A program made the translations under genes and the position numbers. Source: Yponomeuta sedellus (Eukaryota > Arthropoda > Insecta > Lepidoptera > Yponomeutidae). Taken from it: 64,000 bases of DNA. Shown in pieces: positions 36,957-47,198 of this stretch. The notes below the pieces were generated by a model. The model worked only from the letters and a program-made list of their open reading frames with translations, made no database searches and had not been told where the DNA came from. Location: contig OW203727.1 of NCBI GenBank assembly GCA_934045075.1, positions 13,059,501 to 13,123,500 of the forward strand. Reading direction: 5' to 3'. Numbering within the stretch: position 1 is the first letter of the stretch; every line of letters starts with the position of its first letter.

Positions 36957-37689
36957 CTGAAGGCGTGGTATAAAATCCAAAAAAAATGGACTTTTCGTTT
37001 TTTTTTTACATTTTTGCGCTTTTTTCACTGTAATCGTTTTAGATTTGCTATAATAAACAACTCTTACTCTATACATTTTTTTAAATTAACGAATAGTTTC
37101 GATATTGTGACTTATGTGATTTTTTTTGTATGGAGCGAGACCTACTAAAACCTTTCTTTCAAAAAAGGGACCGGTTTTTCTCATAGTAGGTGATACACTG
37201 GACCATCTAAATCTAGATTACGTTTGCAAAATATCCTATCCCAAGGCGTCCCTAATAGAATTTTATACGCCTTAGAATATTTCACCCTGCGACCTTTTCA
37301 ATTACTCCATAACTTTAAAGGTTCTAAGCATTGTAACTATCTCTTATTACGGAGATAATCATACTTTAAAAAGAACAAAATAGCCTGTGGTGGTGGTCGG
37401 TGAAGGGTTCCGTCACATATAGGTAACTTAGTGGTAAGCAGGCAGACTTCTTACTTAGTTTAATCTGACTAGAATTGTCATACTACCCAATAGGGACTTT
37501 CTACAGGGCCAATGATTGTCAGGAAGATATTGCTTCTAGCATTAAGTCTAACTATGCGCTGTAGCTTTTGTCTAAGAGCCATACATTTTCACAATAATAA
37601 ATTAATACGAAGAGCCTAAGATGCCTAAGGTGTTTTGTACGATTTCCAATAAATGTTCGAATCTCATGTTAGAAAAAAGATTAAAGAAA

Positions 37690-37800
37690 AACTCACACTT
37701 TATTCTTCATCTTCAGAAAGCAGGGACACGTCAACAAAGTCGAACTTGGGATGACTTTCCAGGTCTAAAAGATTTAACACATCCTCTGAAAGTATTTTCC
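37690..37800 (-). pseudogene. Possible C-terminal coding stretch of the TIR element
   Basis: The minus strand reads KILSEDVLNLLDLESHPKF, then DFVDVSLLSEDEE and a stop. The acidic ending is protein-like, and this would be the 3' end of the element's gene after the gypsy insertion is removed. An in-frame TAA sits just upstream, so a splice or mutation is required. Low certainty. Confidence 0.35.
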
Positions 37801-37837
37801 CCAGAGATTAACTTGTGGCATGTCTTTTTATTCATAC

Positions 37838-37922
37838 TGTAACAGTCATTGTATAAATGTTACAATTTTATTAATATTTTTTGATTATTTCAATTGCTAT
37901 TTTTATACAGAATAAATTATGA
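37838..37922 (+). repeat. Truncated 5' LTR
   Basis: Identical to the first 85 bases of the 3' LTR, then diverges abruptly into pol at ATGA/cgccgac. The abrupt join marks the deletion endpoint. Confidence 0.85.
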
Positions 37923-38374
37923 CGCCGACTGAGCTTCTTTTTGGGCGAAAAGTTCCCAGCACATCTCAGGGAATCCTCAATAATGTGTTTGAAGACGTGG
38001 GGAATGGTGTTGTCGATAAATCCCTAGATGAAGTCAGAAGTGATGCCAGTAACTCCATAAAGAATACCCAAGATGCTAATAAAAAACGGTTCGACCAACG
38101 TAGGAAACCGGCGACCAAGTATAGTGAAGGCGATCTTGTACGGATAATTAGAGCCATACCATCAGGATCAGGGCAATCAAAAAAATTAGAACCTAAGTGT
38201 CAGGGCCCTTACAAGATGAAGAAAGTCTTAACTCATGATAGATTTGTTGTTGTGGACACTCCCCTCACTAGAAAAGGTAGGCAATACGAAGGGATTGTCT
38301 CATCTGATAAAATCTTTCCATGGCTAAGTTATGGTGCTGTCTGCTCTTCTAGTGAGGGCAGTGACGAAGATTAA
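37919..38374 (+). pseudogene. Gypsy pol remnant: integrase C-terminal region
   Basis: 151 codons open. It begins in the TPTELLFGRK segment typical of the end of the integrase core region, continues with KRFDQRRKPATKYSEGDLV, then the GPY/F-type module (KLEPKCQGPYKMKKVL), and ends with an acidic SSEGSDED. The ATG at 37919 is fortuitous, created at the deletion join. Protease, RT, RNase H and the integrase DDE core are absent. Confidence 0.8.
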
Positions 38375-38569
38375 TTTAGATACCTAGTATATTATTATTT
38401 TGGTGGCAGTTACTTAGAAGTTTCTGTTGATTTACTTTCCTTTTCACTGGATAATAAATAACATTAACAACTCACTGCAGTACCTATAGAGAAAAGTATT
38501 TGAAACATTTATGCTGAGTTATCCAAGTAGAGGCAATGGTAATCAGAGATGCCATTGTTAGTGATCCAT

Positions 38570-38690
38570 GTCATTTGAGATGACTACAGTGAACGCCATT
38601 TGTGATGGCAAGAGCGAGTCATTTGAGATGACAACAGTGAACGCCATTTGAGATGGCAAGAGTGAGTCATTTGAGATGACAACAGAGAGA
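38570..38690. repeat. 48-bp tandem repeat, about 2.5 units
   Basis: Units start at 38570, 38618 and 38666 (gtcatttgagatgacwacag...). It lies between pol and the 3' LTR of the gypsy element. The unit contains the paired motifs 'catttgagatga' and 'gccatttgagatggc', which can form small stem-loops. Confidence 0.8.
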
Positions 38691-38983
38691 AATGCGTTAG
38701 CGATACGTAAAGAGTGAACTTTAGTAATTGATATAACATGAGATGACACTTCAGTTAATTAGAGACCTGTTAAAAGATTTATTAGGTAGCTAGTTCTTTA
38801 TGTTTACTATATCATAGTTTTTTTTTGCATTAATAACTTTATGATATGTAAATTTAATTATGTCAAAAAAACAGTATATTTACTCTTTATTATTACGTTA
38901 GTTATAAAATAGGTCGATTACGATTGCATATTATATAATTAAACTAGTTAAACGAGAGGACTCGTTTAGGGAGGATGGCCGAC

Positions 38984-39425
38984 TGTAACAGTCATTGTAT
39001 AAATGTTACAATTTTATTAATATTTTTTGATTATTTCAATTGCTATTTTTATACAGAATAAATTATGAATTTATAAACCTTACGTTTATTAATTCATAAT
39101 TTATCACGTGGCAGTGTATTCTTCAAATATTCGTTTCCGGTCGACTGATGTTTTCTAACTGTAGTGGGGAGTTATTAAAAGGAGGTGTCAGTCGATTCGA
39201 GAGGCAGTCTTGTTCGAAACGTCGTTGAGGTTAGATCCTAACCGGAAACTCTGTCCGATTACAGTGTGATTGTGAATCTATAATAAGTGAACAGTGTGAT
39301 TGTGAATCTATAATAAGTGAACAGTGTGATTGTGAATCTATAATAAGTGAACGATCAAAGTGAATATATAAGAAGTGATACCAGTAATTCGGTCTTTTAG
39401 TGGAGAAATCCTTCTGGAGGCTACA
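38984..39425 (+). repeat. 3' LTR of the gypsy element
   Basis: 442 bp, TG...CA boundaries. Contains three exact 30-bp tandem units at 39261-39290, 39291-39320 and 39321-39350 (acagtgtgattgtgaatcta...) plus a decayed fourth, likely in the untranslated leader part of the LTR. Confidence 0.85.
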
Positions 39426-39440
39426 ATACTTCCAATTTTT

Positions 39441-39731
39441 TCAGCTAACAGCTAATATTTTGATCATGCTGGTATTGGTAGATCCTTTAAATTTTTGGTA
39501 AGTTGCCAGTAGTAGTTCTTGTGCACTATATATTTTTTTGGCAAAATTATCAGCTCTCCGGAGCTTTTGTTTAGCGCCTAGTTCAAAGAAAGATTTATAT
39601 GTCGGAGGTCTAATTGTGGCAGTCTGTAAATAAGGTACTACCTGAGATACTTCCTTGCTAGGACCTGCAATATGTGCATCGATGCCAATAACGGGATCAA
39701 TCTGAGGTTCTTTTGCAAAAACATCAGGCAA
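39441..39731 (-). pseudogene. Minus-strand ORF in the TIR element, second segment
   Basis: About 96 codons with no ATG (stop immediately upstream), so part of a spliced or broken frame. It reads VVPYLQTATIRPPTYKSFFE and LGAKQKLRRADNFAKKIY. The pattern F-x-x-L-x-x-x-Q-K-x-R-R recalls uncharacterised arthropod proteins linked to transposons, as far as I remember; no family name is claimed. It ends 12 bases before the gypsy target site. Confidence 0.4.
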
Positions 39732-39790
39732 TTAATTTTCAATGTCAATGTCAAATCAAAATAAATATTTTTTCATTTTCATTTCAATGG

Positions 39791-40030
39791 TCACTGCAGT
39801 ATCGTATTTTCGATAAACTGCGGCCACTTCACTTCACTATCCAACCAATCTTTATATTTTACAAGAAATGCTGATGTAGTGTAGTTTGAAGACAACAAGC
39901 GTTTTCTTAGATCTTTGCAATACAAACGACAAAACAACTTCAACTTTGCATTATTTTCATCACTAAGACATAAACTAAACTCTGATGTCACTTTTGAATG
40001 CAATATATAATCTTTGTTTTCGTATCGCAT
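39791..40030 (-). CDS. Minus-strand ORF in the TIR element, first segment
   Basis: 79 codons from a true ATG at 40028-40030: MRYENKDYILHSKVTSEF, then LCLSDENNAKLKLFCRLYC, ending KWPQFIENTILQ. Hydrophilic, helix-prone, with no signal or TM segment. It is placed just inside the right inverted repeat and reads inward, as the start of the element's own gene would. Likely exon 1 or the N-terminus of an element-encoded protein with 39441-39731 downstream. No recognised domain. Confidence 0.4.
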   Translation of the reverse strand: MRYENKDYILHSKVTSEFSLCLSDENNAKLKLFCRLYCKDLRKRLLSSNYTTSAFLVKYKDWLDSEVKWPQFIENTILQ

Positions 40031-40704
40031 TGTTAATTTTTAACATTATAAACAAGTCTAAATTGGAATACAGCACCATTTTTAAACAAAATTGCGTTGA
40101 TAATTTGCGACTAACTTCAAAAACGTAACTGTGTTGATATTTGTTTGCGTATGTAGATTGAGGGTAACACGTAATTTTATCAAAATATTTTTTTTTCCAT
40201 ACCTACCTGTTACTGGTCTTTGACGTAGTACCCACTACACAAGATGATTAATTTTGTTGTTTGGAAAAGTGTAAATTTAATTAATTGTAATTATTTAATC
40301 TCTGCAGAGTATAAAATAGTTTTTTAATTAATACATAAAATAGTTCGCTACCTATAGCTATGGGGTAACTCGCCTAATAAAGTATGTTTGAACGTTTAAA
40401 GTCATGGATCACAAAGCAAAGTATTCAAAGGCATATAAAGTTCTATTAGGGACGCCTTGGGATAAGATATTTATGGAAACGTAATGTAGACGGTCCAGTG
40501 TACCCCCTGCTATGAGAATAACCGGTCCCTTTTGGTCCCATTTTGAATCATATAAGTCACAATATCATCGAAACTATTCGTTAATTTAAAAAAATGTATA
40601 GAATAAGAGTTGTTTGCATTAGCAAATCTAAAACGATTACAGTGAAAAAAGCGCAAAAATGTGAAAAAAAACGAAAAGTCCATTTTTTTTAGATTTTATA
40701 CCAC

Positions 40705-41573
40705 CGTGGCCCGGCCCGCGAAGGGCGTGAATTCTATTCAACGCGTTCGCGTCTTTTTCGCGCCCCGCTTCACGTCCCTTGAATGGTCGCTCGTTACGAA
40801 TAAAAAATCTAACTTTAGATTTTTATCATTGGGGCTGCTGCACAACTAAAAATGTATTTTGCTCTTAAGAAGTATTATGTATCTTACTACTTATCTTATC
40901 CGACACTTTTTAGGGTTTACATATCTACCTAGGTAAATTCGCCCGAACATTACTAGGTACCTATAGGTATATAAGTCACAAAAATATGTACGTAGAGTTG
41001 TACTGTTCACTGTACAGTTGTGGTGTACAGTGGGTGACTCATTACCTCAGAACAGTAAAGTTATTGTTCTGAGCTCATTACATTCAGTTTTTGTCTGGGT
41101 GTACAATGGTGTTGTAAACTAAAAATTTTTAAATGCTATTAAAGTCTACAAACATGGGGTTGATAAGTATTTCTTGAATTGTCGAGATGAGAATAAAATA
41201 ACCTTGCGGCGAACACACGACTTGAAGTTGATAGACAGTGCTTTCCATCTTTTATTTGGGGAGAAACTAAATAGGTATCGGTTTATCTCATGTAGTAGTT
41301 GGATTTTTTAATATAAACTATTGCTTCAGACATCTTGGGGCCTATTCATTCAATTTTAATGAATAGGTAAATCGAATATTGTTGGTACAGAACCGTGTAT
41401 TTCATGGGATTGTGCACCGTGTCAGTTAATTGTTTAGTTACGTACATCCATGAATAACATAGAAAAGTAGAGTAGGTAGACAAGACTGTTTACCTACCGA
41501 CTAGGTACTACGGTGAAATTAGGAGATCTGTACCAAGGCGTTACAAATGAAAGTGATTTTTAAGTTCATAAAT
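40705..41573. other. Intergenic DNA downstream of echinus
   Basis: No exon or recognisable repeat, apart from a GC-rich patch at 40705-40790 beside the TIR element. Confidence 0.5.
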
Positions 41574-41579
41574 TTTATT
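41574..41579 (-). terminator. Possible polyadenylation signal of the USP53/54 gene
   Basis: AATAAA on the minus strand, about 220 bases after the stop codon. No transcript evidence. Confidence 0.35.
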
Positions 41580-41800
41580 TTATCTGAAGTAAAAAATATA
41601 TTGTTATAATAAGTATGTTTAATAAACTAACAAAAGAATATTGGCATTACTTAATCGAGACTCCATTAAGATTTTAAGTAAGTAGTTACATTCTCAAATG
41701 AGATCAGTCATGTTTAATTTATATAAGCTTTACATAGCTATCTAATAAGTATACTTTACAATTTAAGTACAAAAGTTGTGGCTCAGTCAGTAGCGTAAGG

Positions 41801-44800
41801 CTACGACCTAGGTTTGAACCTCGACATGTAGAAGTCGCAGTCGGAACAGTAAACCGCCGGAGAGTTGACAGGCTTCTTACGACAAAGACTACATGGTGCT
41901 TTCTGCATTTGAGTCTGATCCATATCAGCACTCATATAAGGTACATTATTACCCATTGGAGGCGGAACAGGAGAATCTGTGCCCCCTTTGGTCCCAGGTT
42001 CGAAAGAAACGGATTTCTTTTGCATTTGTTTTTGAGGTGGTATGTGTTGATAGGGACCGTTTTGTGGGTATTGGTACGGCGGGGTGATTTGTTCACTATT
42101 CATGTGGTTGTTATCTAAAATTTGATTGTACATAGGTCGCTGTTGAAGGTTTCCATTAGCGTAGTGTCTAGTTTCTGGCAGGCGCGCTTGGTTGTTTCCA
42201 TTATTTTCAGGGTAGTAAGTGTTAGGTACTTTCTGATAAGATGCGTTGTAGTTATCAACAGACATATCTCCATGTGGAGGTGGGACTCGCTGATAGGGTG
42301 ACTGAGTCCCGTTGTAGTGATTGGTATTGGAGAGCGGAGACTGGTAGCGACTAGAGTATTCTGTAGCTGCGTAGCTGGTCGGTGGGTTGTGGTAGCTTTG
42401 ATAAGCCGGTGAATTGGTGGGTACGCTTTGGTAGGGCGTTGTGTTGTTGCTTTGCACGTTGTTATATGGTCTATTTGTATTATTAATATTATTGTTTGGC
42501 GCGGGAGCATTGTGGTGGGGTAGTCTGTGGTAGTAGGCGTTTGCTGGGGGTTGGTTAGCTTGATGCAGATGGCTCGGTGGGTGCGGGTAGGTGTTGGGCA
42601 CGGCTCGCTGCAGCGCGGGGTGCTTGGACATGAAGGCTTGGTTCGGTTGCGCGGTCGGGGTCAGCCTGTTAGCAGGATTTTGACTAAAGTTCGGTGGGCT
42701 AGAGTTGTTCTGATAGGCTGCCGGCGGCTGGGTGTAGGGAACCGGGTTTGTACTTTGCGGTGTACTTGTTGGAAGCGACATGTAAATCTGGTTACTATTC
42801 GGAGGTTGTTGCGATGGAGTGGCTCCATATACACCGTTGCTTTTCTGCGCATTGTATTGTTGGGTTGGTCTCGTCTGCACGACTTGATAAGCAGGGTAGT
42901 TATTCTGGACGCGCACGTAGTCTGCATGTTCGCTGTCGTTGGGGACGAACGAGTTTTGGGACAGGGAAGAGATCGTTGATCGAGACGATTGGCTGTCGAA
43001 GGACTCTTGTCTTGTAAGTGATGGTTTTTCCGACTGTAGAGGCATTGTCGTCAGTTCTGGTTTATTCATAGCCGATTTTAGTACGCGCTCCAGGATCGGG
43101 TTAGGGATATAGCTGTCATCTTCCTGGTCTTCCGCTGTAGCAACTAATATAACTTGATCGCAGAATGACACAGATTTCTTTTTGGGTTTGGTGCGGTCAT
43201 TATAGGAACCGTTGCACATTTTTTGGTCGTTGTATTCACTTTCAATCTGCTTAGGATCGATGGACGAGGACGAGGCTCTTCGGTTGTAAACTCCGTTGTT
43301 GGATTGATTGGAGCAGTTGATGACGTCACGGTTTGCGCTGATTGAGAAACCAATGTGGGGAGACCGATCTTCAGGCGGTGGCTGCACGCTGCCTTCAAAT
43401 CTCGAGGCGATATTTCTTACAGTATTTTGCTCGAAAAACTTTTGCGAGTTGTTAATTTCAATTGGACTTGACAGTTGCCCTTCGATAGAACCAGACCTCT
43501 TCAGCTTAAGTGCTGCTTGTTTGGCTTGCAACTCCTTTAACCAAGTGTCGCCTGAGTAAGGTGACGATTCCAATTGATTCAACTTAGCTACACTTTCTTC
43601 GTTCCTCAAAATCTGACTACGTTTTTCTTGCAGTTGCGCCAATAAAGATCCCTTGGAGATGTTTCGTTCGTTTTCTCTCATTATTGGCTCGCAGTTACCG
43701 TTTTGATTCTGTTGGTGGATTTTATTTATCTCTTCCTGCAATGGTGTGAGGTCGATAGGCGGCGGCGGTGGTGGAAACTCCTCACTAGGTTGTCTCGAGT
43801 GATTCACTGAATTCAGCGGACTCGGATAGGGGGGCAAGTCGAACACCTGCGGTGATCTCCGTACAGGCATCGCACAGTCGACTACATCTACTCCATTGTC
43901 GAAGGCGTTACTGAGGTTCTGAATGTTGTTCATCGAGGGTTGCACAGTCGGCATGACGTCTCGCTTGACCGGGCTTTGTTCCTGGTGTATCATCGCTTTA
44001 GTGACCACGGTATGGAACTGCGACGTGGAGTCGTTAAAGGAGTCATCATTTGAATGGCTATTTTCGAAGTTCTGGTTGTACATTGGGCGCTGCGGGGCGT
44101 TGCCGTTACCATAATGGTTGTTTACGTCTTGCATGCGGTTGTAGGGTAAGAAAGGAAGCGATTGAGGCTCATCTCCATACTGTTCGGAGAAGCCACCATC
44201 TTCGTCGACATCTGGGGTGTATGGATAGTTCTCGAGAGGCAAAGGCTGCGGCGGGCGCGTCTGTATTCCGTGATCCATCACTTCTGACTCGAACTTAGGT
44301 CCGCTAAGCTGGGAAGTGGTCCGCAGCGGCGGCGGTGGTGGCACTTTCGCTGCGGTCAGGATCTTGCCAGCGCTGCCATGGAAACTCTTTCTCATTAGCT
44401 TACTTCGCTCTAAGTTGGGATTCGTTCCGCTTGCCGCCGAGTACTCCAGATGGCCCTCAGACAGGTATCCACTGAGGTTCGACTTATCCTCAATTTTCTT
44501 GCGACCGACTTCACCATCGTCGACGGAAGATACGCGCTTCTCTTTATTGTTTTTAGGGTCTGCGTTGCCATCAGCGCCCTCTGTTAGATCGGGCATGGAT
44601 CTGTTCTTTCTACGTATGAGACCACCCATTAGCAGCTTTCTGCGAATTTTGTGCTGTTTCTTAGTGGCCTTTTTGTCTTCTGGTGCTGATTCCTCCTTTT
44701 TCTCTGGAGCTACGGAGATCTCTTTGCGTGCCCTACCGCGGTCTTCGCTTCTTGACCGCTTTTCGCGGACTTTTTCTTCGTCGCGGGACTTGTGGCGAGG

Positions 44801-46132
44801 CGGCCGCTCGCGAGTTACGTAGTCGATGTCATCCTCGATCGCTTTAGGCGATTTCTTCGACGAACCCTTTTTCTTGGGTAGCGTTGCGTAAATCTCAATA
44901 GTGTTAGCGTTTGTTTCGAGTCCACCTTTAGTGTTTCGAATTGGCACAGTCTGAGGCATGTCGGACATTCTCGTCATGCCAGCCATGCGTCGCTGCAGGC
45001 TTCTGGTGCGCATGACGCAAGTGTTGTGCTTCATGCGGGCAAAGGTCATGGTGTGCGGGTTATTGTAGGGCGCGTCCATCGCTGCGCGCGCCTTCGAGGC
45101 CGCGGCGTCGCACAACACGAGTGCGGTTTCGTAATCCGCCGCATCTTCGGCGTGTCGAGACTTCTCTAGTAGCCGATCTGCCTCTAGGCATAGCGCTTCG
45201 CAATCCCCGCGTGTAGTTAACTCCGGTATTTGTGCCAGTTGCAAGTTGTGTCGGAGACCTTGTTGCAGTGGTAAACTGTCAGTTGAAGAGAGGGAATAGG
45301 AGTCGTAACCAGCGTCGCAAGACCCACCACTCGACAGTTCTCCTTTGCGTGTGGGACTGCCTGGGACGCTGCCGGGGCCGCGGGCCCGAGTGTACATGTA
45401 CGGACTCTCAACGGTAGACGAAGAAGCCGACGAGGCGCTGTTTCGGTCACCGCTCCAGTTGCCAGAGTCTCTACGCACCCTTGGTCTCTCTTGACTATCA
45501 GAACCGGAGCCCGTGCTTAGACTGCGAGCTAGCTGGGCCCGTCGATTCGCTTGCACTTCGAGAATGTTCTCGACGGCTTTTCTGCTGACGTATTCACTCT
45601 CGTTGTCAGGTCCTGGCGTGACGGCGCGGCGGGCGAAGCCATTAGCCGGCCTCTCAGGGGCTGGAGTGATTGCGCGTCGGGGTTCGGGCGCAGGGAATGG
45701 CACTACATCCTTTGGTGCGTGGCGAGTGTCACAAGGAGTCCCATCGACCGCCGCGTACAAGAGTAGCAAAGGCTGGAATCTCGCCCGTCGGCATTTGTCG
45801 ACCACGTGGGACCATTCGGGTCCGATTTCTTTGACGTCGGCGTCATCGAAGTAGATCCAGAGGCGGAGCTTGGAATGATAGAAGAAGGTCGAGTAGTGTT
45901 TGCCGTAGTAGGTGACTAGTCCGACAAGACGGTGCGTAGCGCGGGCGGCCCAGGCGCGGTCCACGCAAGCGTGGAATGCGTCAGTGGGTCGAAGCTCGGT
46001 GCCCAAGGCGGCGTAGACCGAAGCCACATGCTCTGCCGAGGGTCGCTCCGAGTCCCACACCACGCCGATGGAGACAACCTCTGGGCGATTCATGAGAGTC
46101 CGGCAGATTTGAATCTTGGCACCGCATGCGTT
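41801..46132 (-). CDS. ec: USP53/USP54-type ubiquitin hydrolase (echinus), last exon
   Basis: A 1443-codon terminal exon, acceptor 'ttacttacag' at 46133-46143, phase 0, stop TAG at 41801-41803. Its first 132 residues finish the USP domain: NACGAKIQICRTLMNRPE (second half of the Cys cluster), GVVWDSE, GKHYSTFF at 77-84 with the catalytic-type His, YFDDADVKEIG at 94-104, and FQPLLLLYA. Residues about 310-395 form a conserved helical segment (CEALCLEADRLLEKS ... YNNPHTMTFARMKHNTCVMR). A Lys/Arg/Glu-rich tract, Pro-rich motifs (FPPPPPPIDLTPL) and long Gln/Asn/Pro/Tyr-rich low complexity follow. The C-terminus has paired Cys (CSLCRKK...VYCSDC). In Drosophila echinus acts in retinal cell sorting and death; mammalian USP53/54 act at cell junctions. 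Confidence 0.93.
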   Translation of the reverse strand, partial: NACGAKIQICRTLMNRPEVVSIGVVWDSERPSAEHVASVYAALGTELRPTDAFHACVDRAWAARATHRLVGLVTYYGKHYSTFFYHSKLRLWIYFDDADVKEIGPEWSHVVDKCRRARFQPLLLLYAAVDGTPCDTRHAPKDVVPFPAPEPRRAITPAPERPANGFARRAVTPGPDNESEYVSRKAVENILEVQANRRAQLARSLSTGSGSDSQERPRVRRDSGNWSGDRNSASSASSSTVESPYMYTRARGPGSVPGSPTRKGELSSGGSCDAGYDSYSLSSTDSLPLQQGLRHNLQLAQIPELTTRGDCEALCLEADRLLEKSRHAEDAADYETALVLCDAAASKARAAMDAPYNNPHTMTFARMKHNTCVMRTRSLQRRMAGMTRMSDMPQTVPIRNTKGGLETNANTIEIYATLPKKKGSSKKSPKAIEDDIDYVTRERPPRHKSRDEEKVREKRSRSEDRGRARKEISVAPEKKEESAPEDKKATKKQHKIRRKLLMGGLIRRKNRSMPDLTEGADGNADPKNNKEKRVSSVDDGEVGRKKIEDKSNLSGYLSEGHLEYSAASGTNPNLERSKLMRKSFHGSAGKILTAAKVPPPPPLRTTSQLSGPKFESEVMDHGIQTRPPQPLPLENYPYTPDVDEDGGFSEQYGDEPQSLPFLPYNRMQDVNNHYGNGNAPQRPMYNQNFENSHSNDDSFNDSTSQFHTVVTKAMIHQEQSPVKRDVMPTVQPSMNNIQNLSNAFDNGVDVVDCAMPVRRSPQVFDLPPYPSPLNSVNHSRQPSEEFPPPPPPIDLTPLQEEINKIHQQNQNGNCEPIMRENERNISKGSLLAQLQEKRSQILRNEESVAKLNQLESSPYSGDTWLKELQAKQAALKLKRSGSIEGQLSSPIEINNSQKFFEQNTVRNIASRFEGSVQPPPEDRSPHIGFSISANRDVINCSNQSNNGVYNRRASSSSIDPKQIESEYNDQKMCNGSYNDRTKPKKKSVSFCDQVILVATAEDQEDDSYIPNPILERVLKSAMNKPELTTMPLQSEKPSLTRQESFDSQSSRSTISSLSQNSFVPNDSEHADYVRVQNNYPAYQVVQTRPTQQYNAQKSNGVYGATPSQQPPNSNQIYMSLPTSTPQSTNPVPYTQPPAAYQNNSSPPNFSQNPANRLTPTAQPNQAFMSKHPALQRAVPNTYPHPPSHLHQANQPPANAYYHRLPHHNAPAPNNNINNTNRPYNNVQSNNTTPYQSVPTNSPAYQSYHNPPTSYAATEYSSRYQSPLSNTNHYNGTQSPYQRVPPPHGDMSVDNYNASYQKVPNTYYPENNGNNQARLPETRHYANGNLQQRPMYNQILDNNHMNSEQITPPYQYPQNGPYQHIPPQKQMQKKSVSFEPGTKGGTDSPVPPPMGNNVPYMSADMDQTQMQKAPCSLCRKKPVNSPAVYCSDCDFYMSRFKPRS

Positions 46133-46380
46133 CTGTAAGTAAGGGAGATTGTATTTAGTAACTATACCTTTGCGATTGCGCATCTACGGAGTGGAACGAC
46201 CTGGGGTGGACATAAGACGTTAACATCGAATTTATTGGAAGCAATGACAAAAAACTCTAAACTCTGCAGAATAAATCTTGCAGTTAAAGGCGGAGTATTA
46301 GATTTCCACAACTACGAGTAATTGAATTATAAAAGGCTTATCAACAACGTAATTCAGAAACATGAAATTATCTAACTTAC

Positions 46381-46500
46381 AGGGCAATCACGGATGTCAC
46401 CCATGCCACCAGCTTTCCTCAGCAGCAGGCCGAAGCTGTCCCCGTGCTCGCCCAGGGCAGCCTGCGCCGTCAGTGCGGTCGCCGACACATAGTGCACCAT
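46381..46500 (-). CDS. ec: USP53/54 (echinus), middle USP exon
   Basis: 120 bases, exactly 40 codons, phase 0 at both ends; acceptor 'ttgtcaacag', donor CCT|GTAAGT. Encodes [14 protein letters not shown] ... [10 protein letters not shown], matching the USP53/54 segment that follows 'PLPFTQ' and leads into the second Cys pair. The initial Met is internal, not a start. Confidence 0.92.
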
Positions 46501-47198
46501 CTGTTGACAATAAAACGGGTTGTTAAGAATGATCTATATTAATTTAAATGCACTGAGTTGCAAGCAATGTAATGTAAAAACAACCATAAAATATTCATGT
46601 TCAGCGAGATGGAGCTTGGAAACCGATAGCCGACACATCTGCTACCAACGTCGAGTGCGTAAGCTGGCGCGTGGAGTTGATTGTTGATTAAATGATCATG
46701 ATTTCAAGGAAACGTGTGAGTGGCAGTCGTATCAAAGTTTAACAGTTCTGCCGTATAGAGTATTTTAGAGGGCAAATAGAAACGTTACGTGTGTGTTAGG
46801 CAGTAAAAGTATTGACGTTTGTGCTGGGGTGGCCATGTCTGTTCGATGAGCCCAAGAGGTACCCGAGAGGATTGGGTCCCGCAAAACGAACACCGACGAA
46901 GAGCCGAAGACGGCGGACGATCTGTTTATTTATCTGATTTATTTTATCTCTTCAAAATACAGATTTAAACCAAATCTTGTCACTTGTCGGGTCGTTGCGC
47001 GCTGGCCATAGCAGGGAAGGTTTAAATGCAGAAGACGAGGCTTTTGCCCGGTTGGGGAATAAATAACAGACTCAATTTTTATCACTGTGATAAAATTCAC
47101 TATAATATTCACCTTTCAACTTTTTACCGAGCGAAACAGTGTCGCCGCAGAGAAATCGTACAAGGCATAACAAACATCGGCATATCAGCAATCCTCAC

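Larger units (their letters stand above)
37834..39429 (+). mobile_element. Deleted Ty3/gypsy LTR retrotransposon with ATAC target duplication
   Basis: ATAC at 37834-37837 and 39426-39429 flanks the element. The 5' LTR survives only as its first 85 bp (37838-37922), identical to 38984-39068. It is joined directly to the 3' end of pol. The 3' LTR runs from TGTAACAG at 38984 to the TACA ending at 39425 (442 bp), with a purine-rich tract (tttagggaggatgg) just before it. Most of the 5' LTR, gag and most of pol are missing through one internal deletion. It is inserted within the TIR element 36965-40704. Confidence 0.85.
36965..40704. mobile_element. DNA transposon with terminal inverted repeats of about 300 bp, hosting a gypsy insertion
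   Basis: The left end GTGGTATAAAATC (36965) and right end GATTTTATACCAC (to 40704) start inverted repeats alignable over about 300 bp (36965-37275 against 40420-40704). They share 'aaatggacttttcgtttttt', 'cactgtaatcgttttagatt' and 'cccaaggcgtccctaataga'. Removing the gypsy element (37838-39425 plus one ATAC) leaves about 2.1 kb with minus-strand open frames at 39791-40030 and 39441-39731 and a possible C-terminal stretch at 37690-37800. No target duplication is clear. Superfamily not identified. Confidence 0.75.

Noticed and set aside
38558..38749. 63-codon minus-strand frame with repeated VVISNDSLLPSQMAFT
   Set aside because: Translation of the 48-bp tandem repeat in the gypsy element.
41770..41830. 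tRNA-like A/B boxes on the plus strand over the echinus stop codon
   Set aside because: The B-box-like 'ggtttgaacct' overlaps the coding sequence for the C-terminal residues; flanking arms do not pair, so it is likely coincidence.
45217..46138. Overlapping plus-strand open frames opposite the USP53/54 exon, and many similar ones from 42115 to 45854
   Set aside because: Antisense or alternative-frame shadows of a long coding exon.
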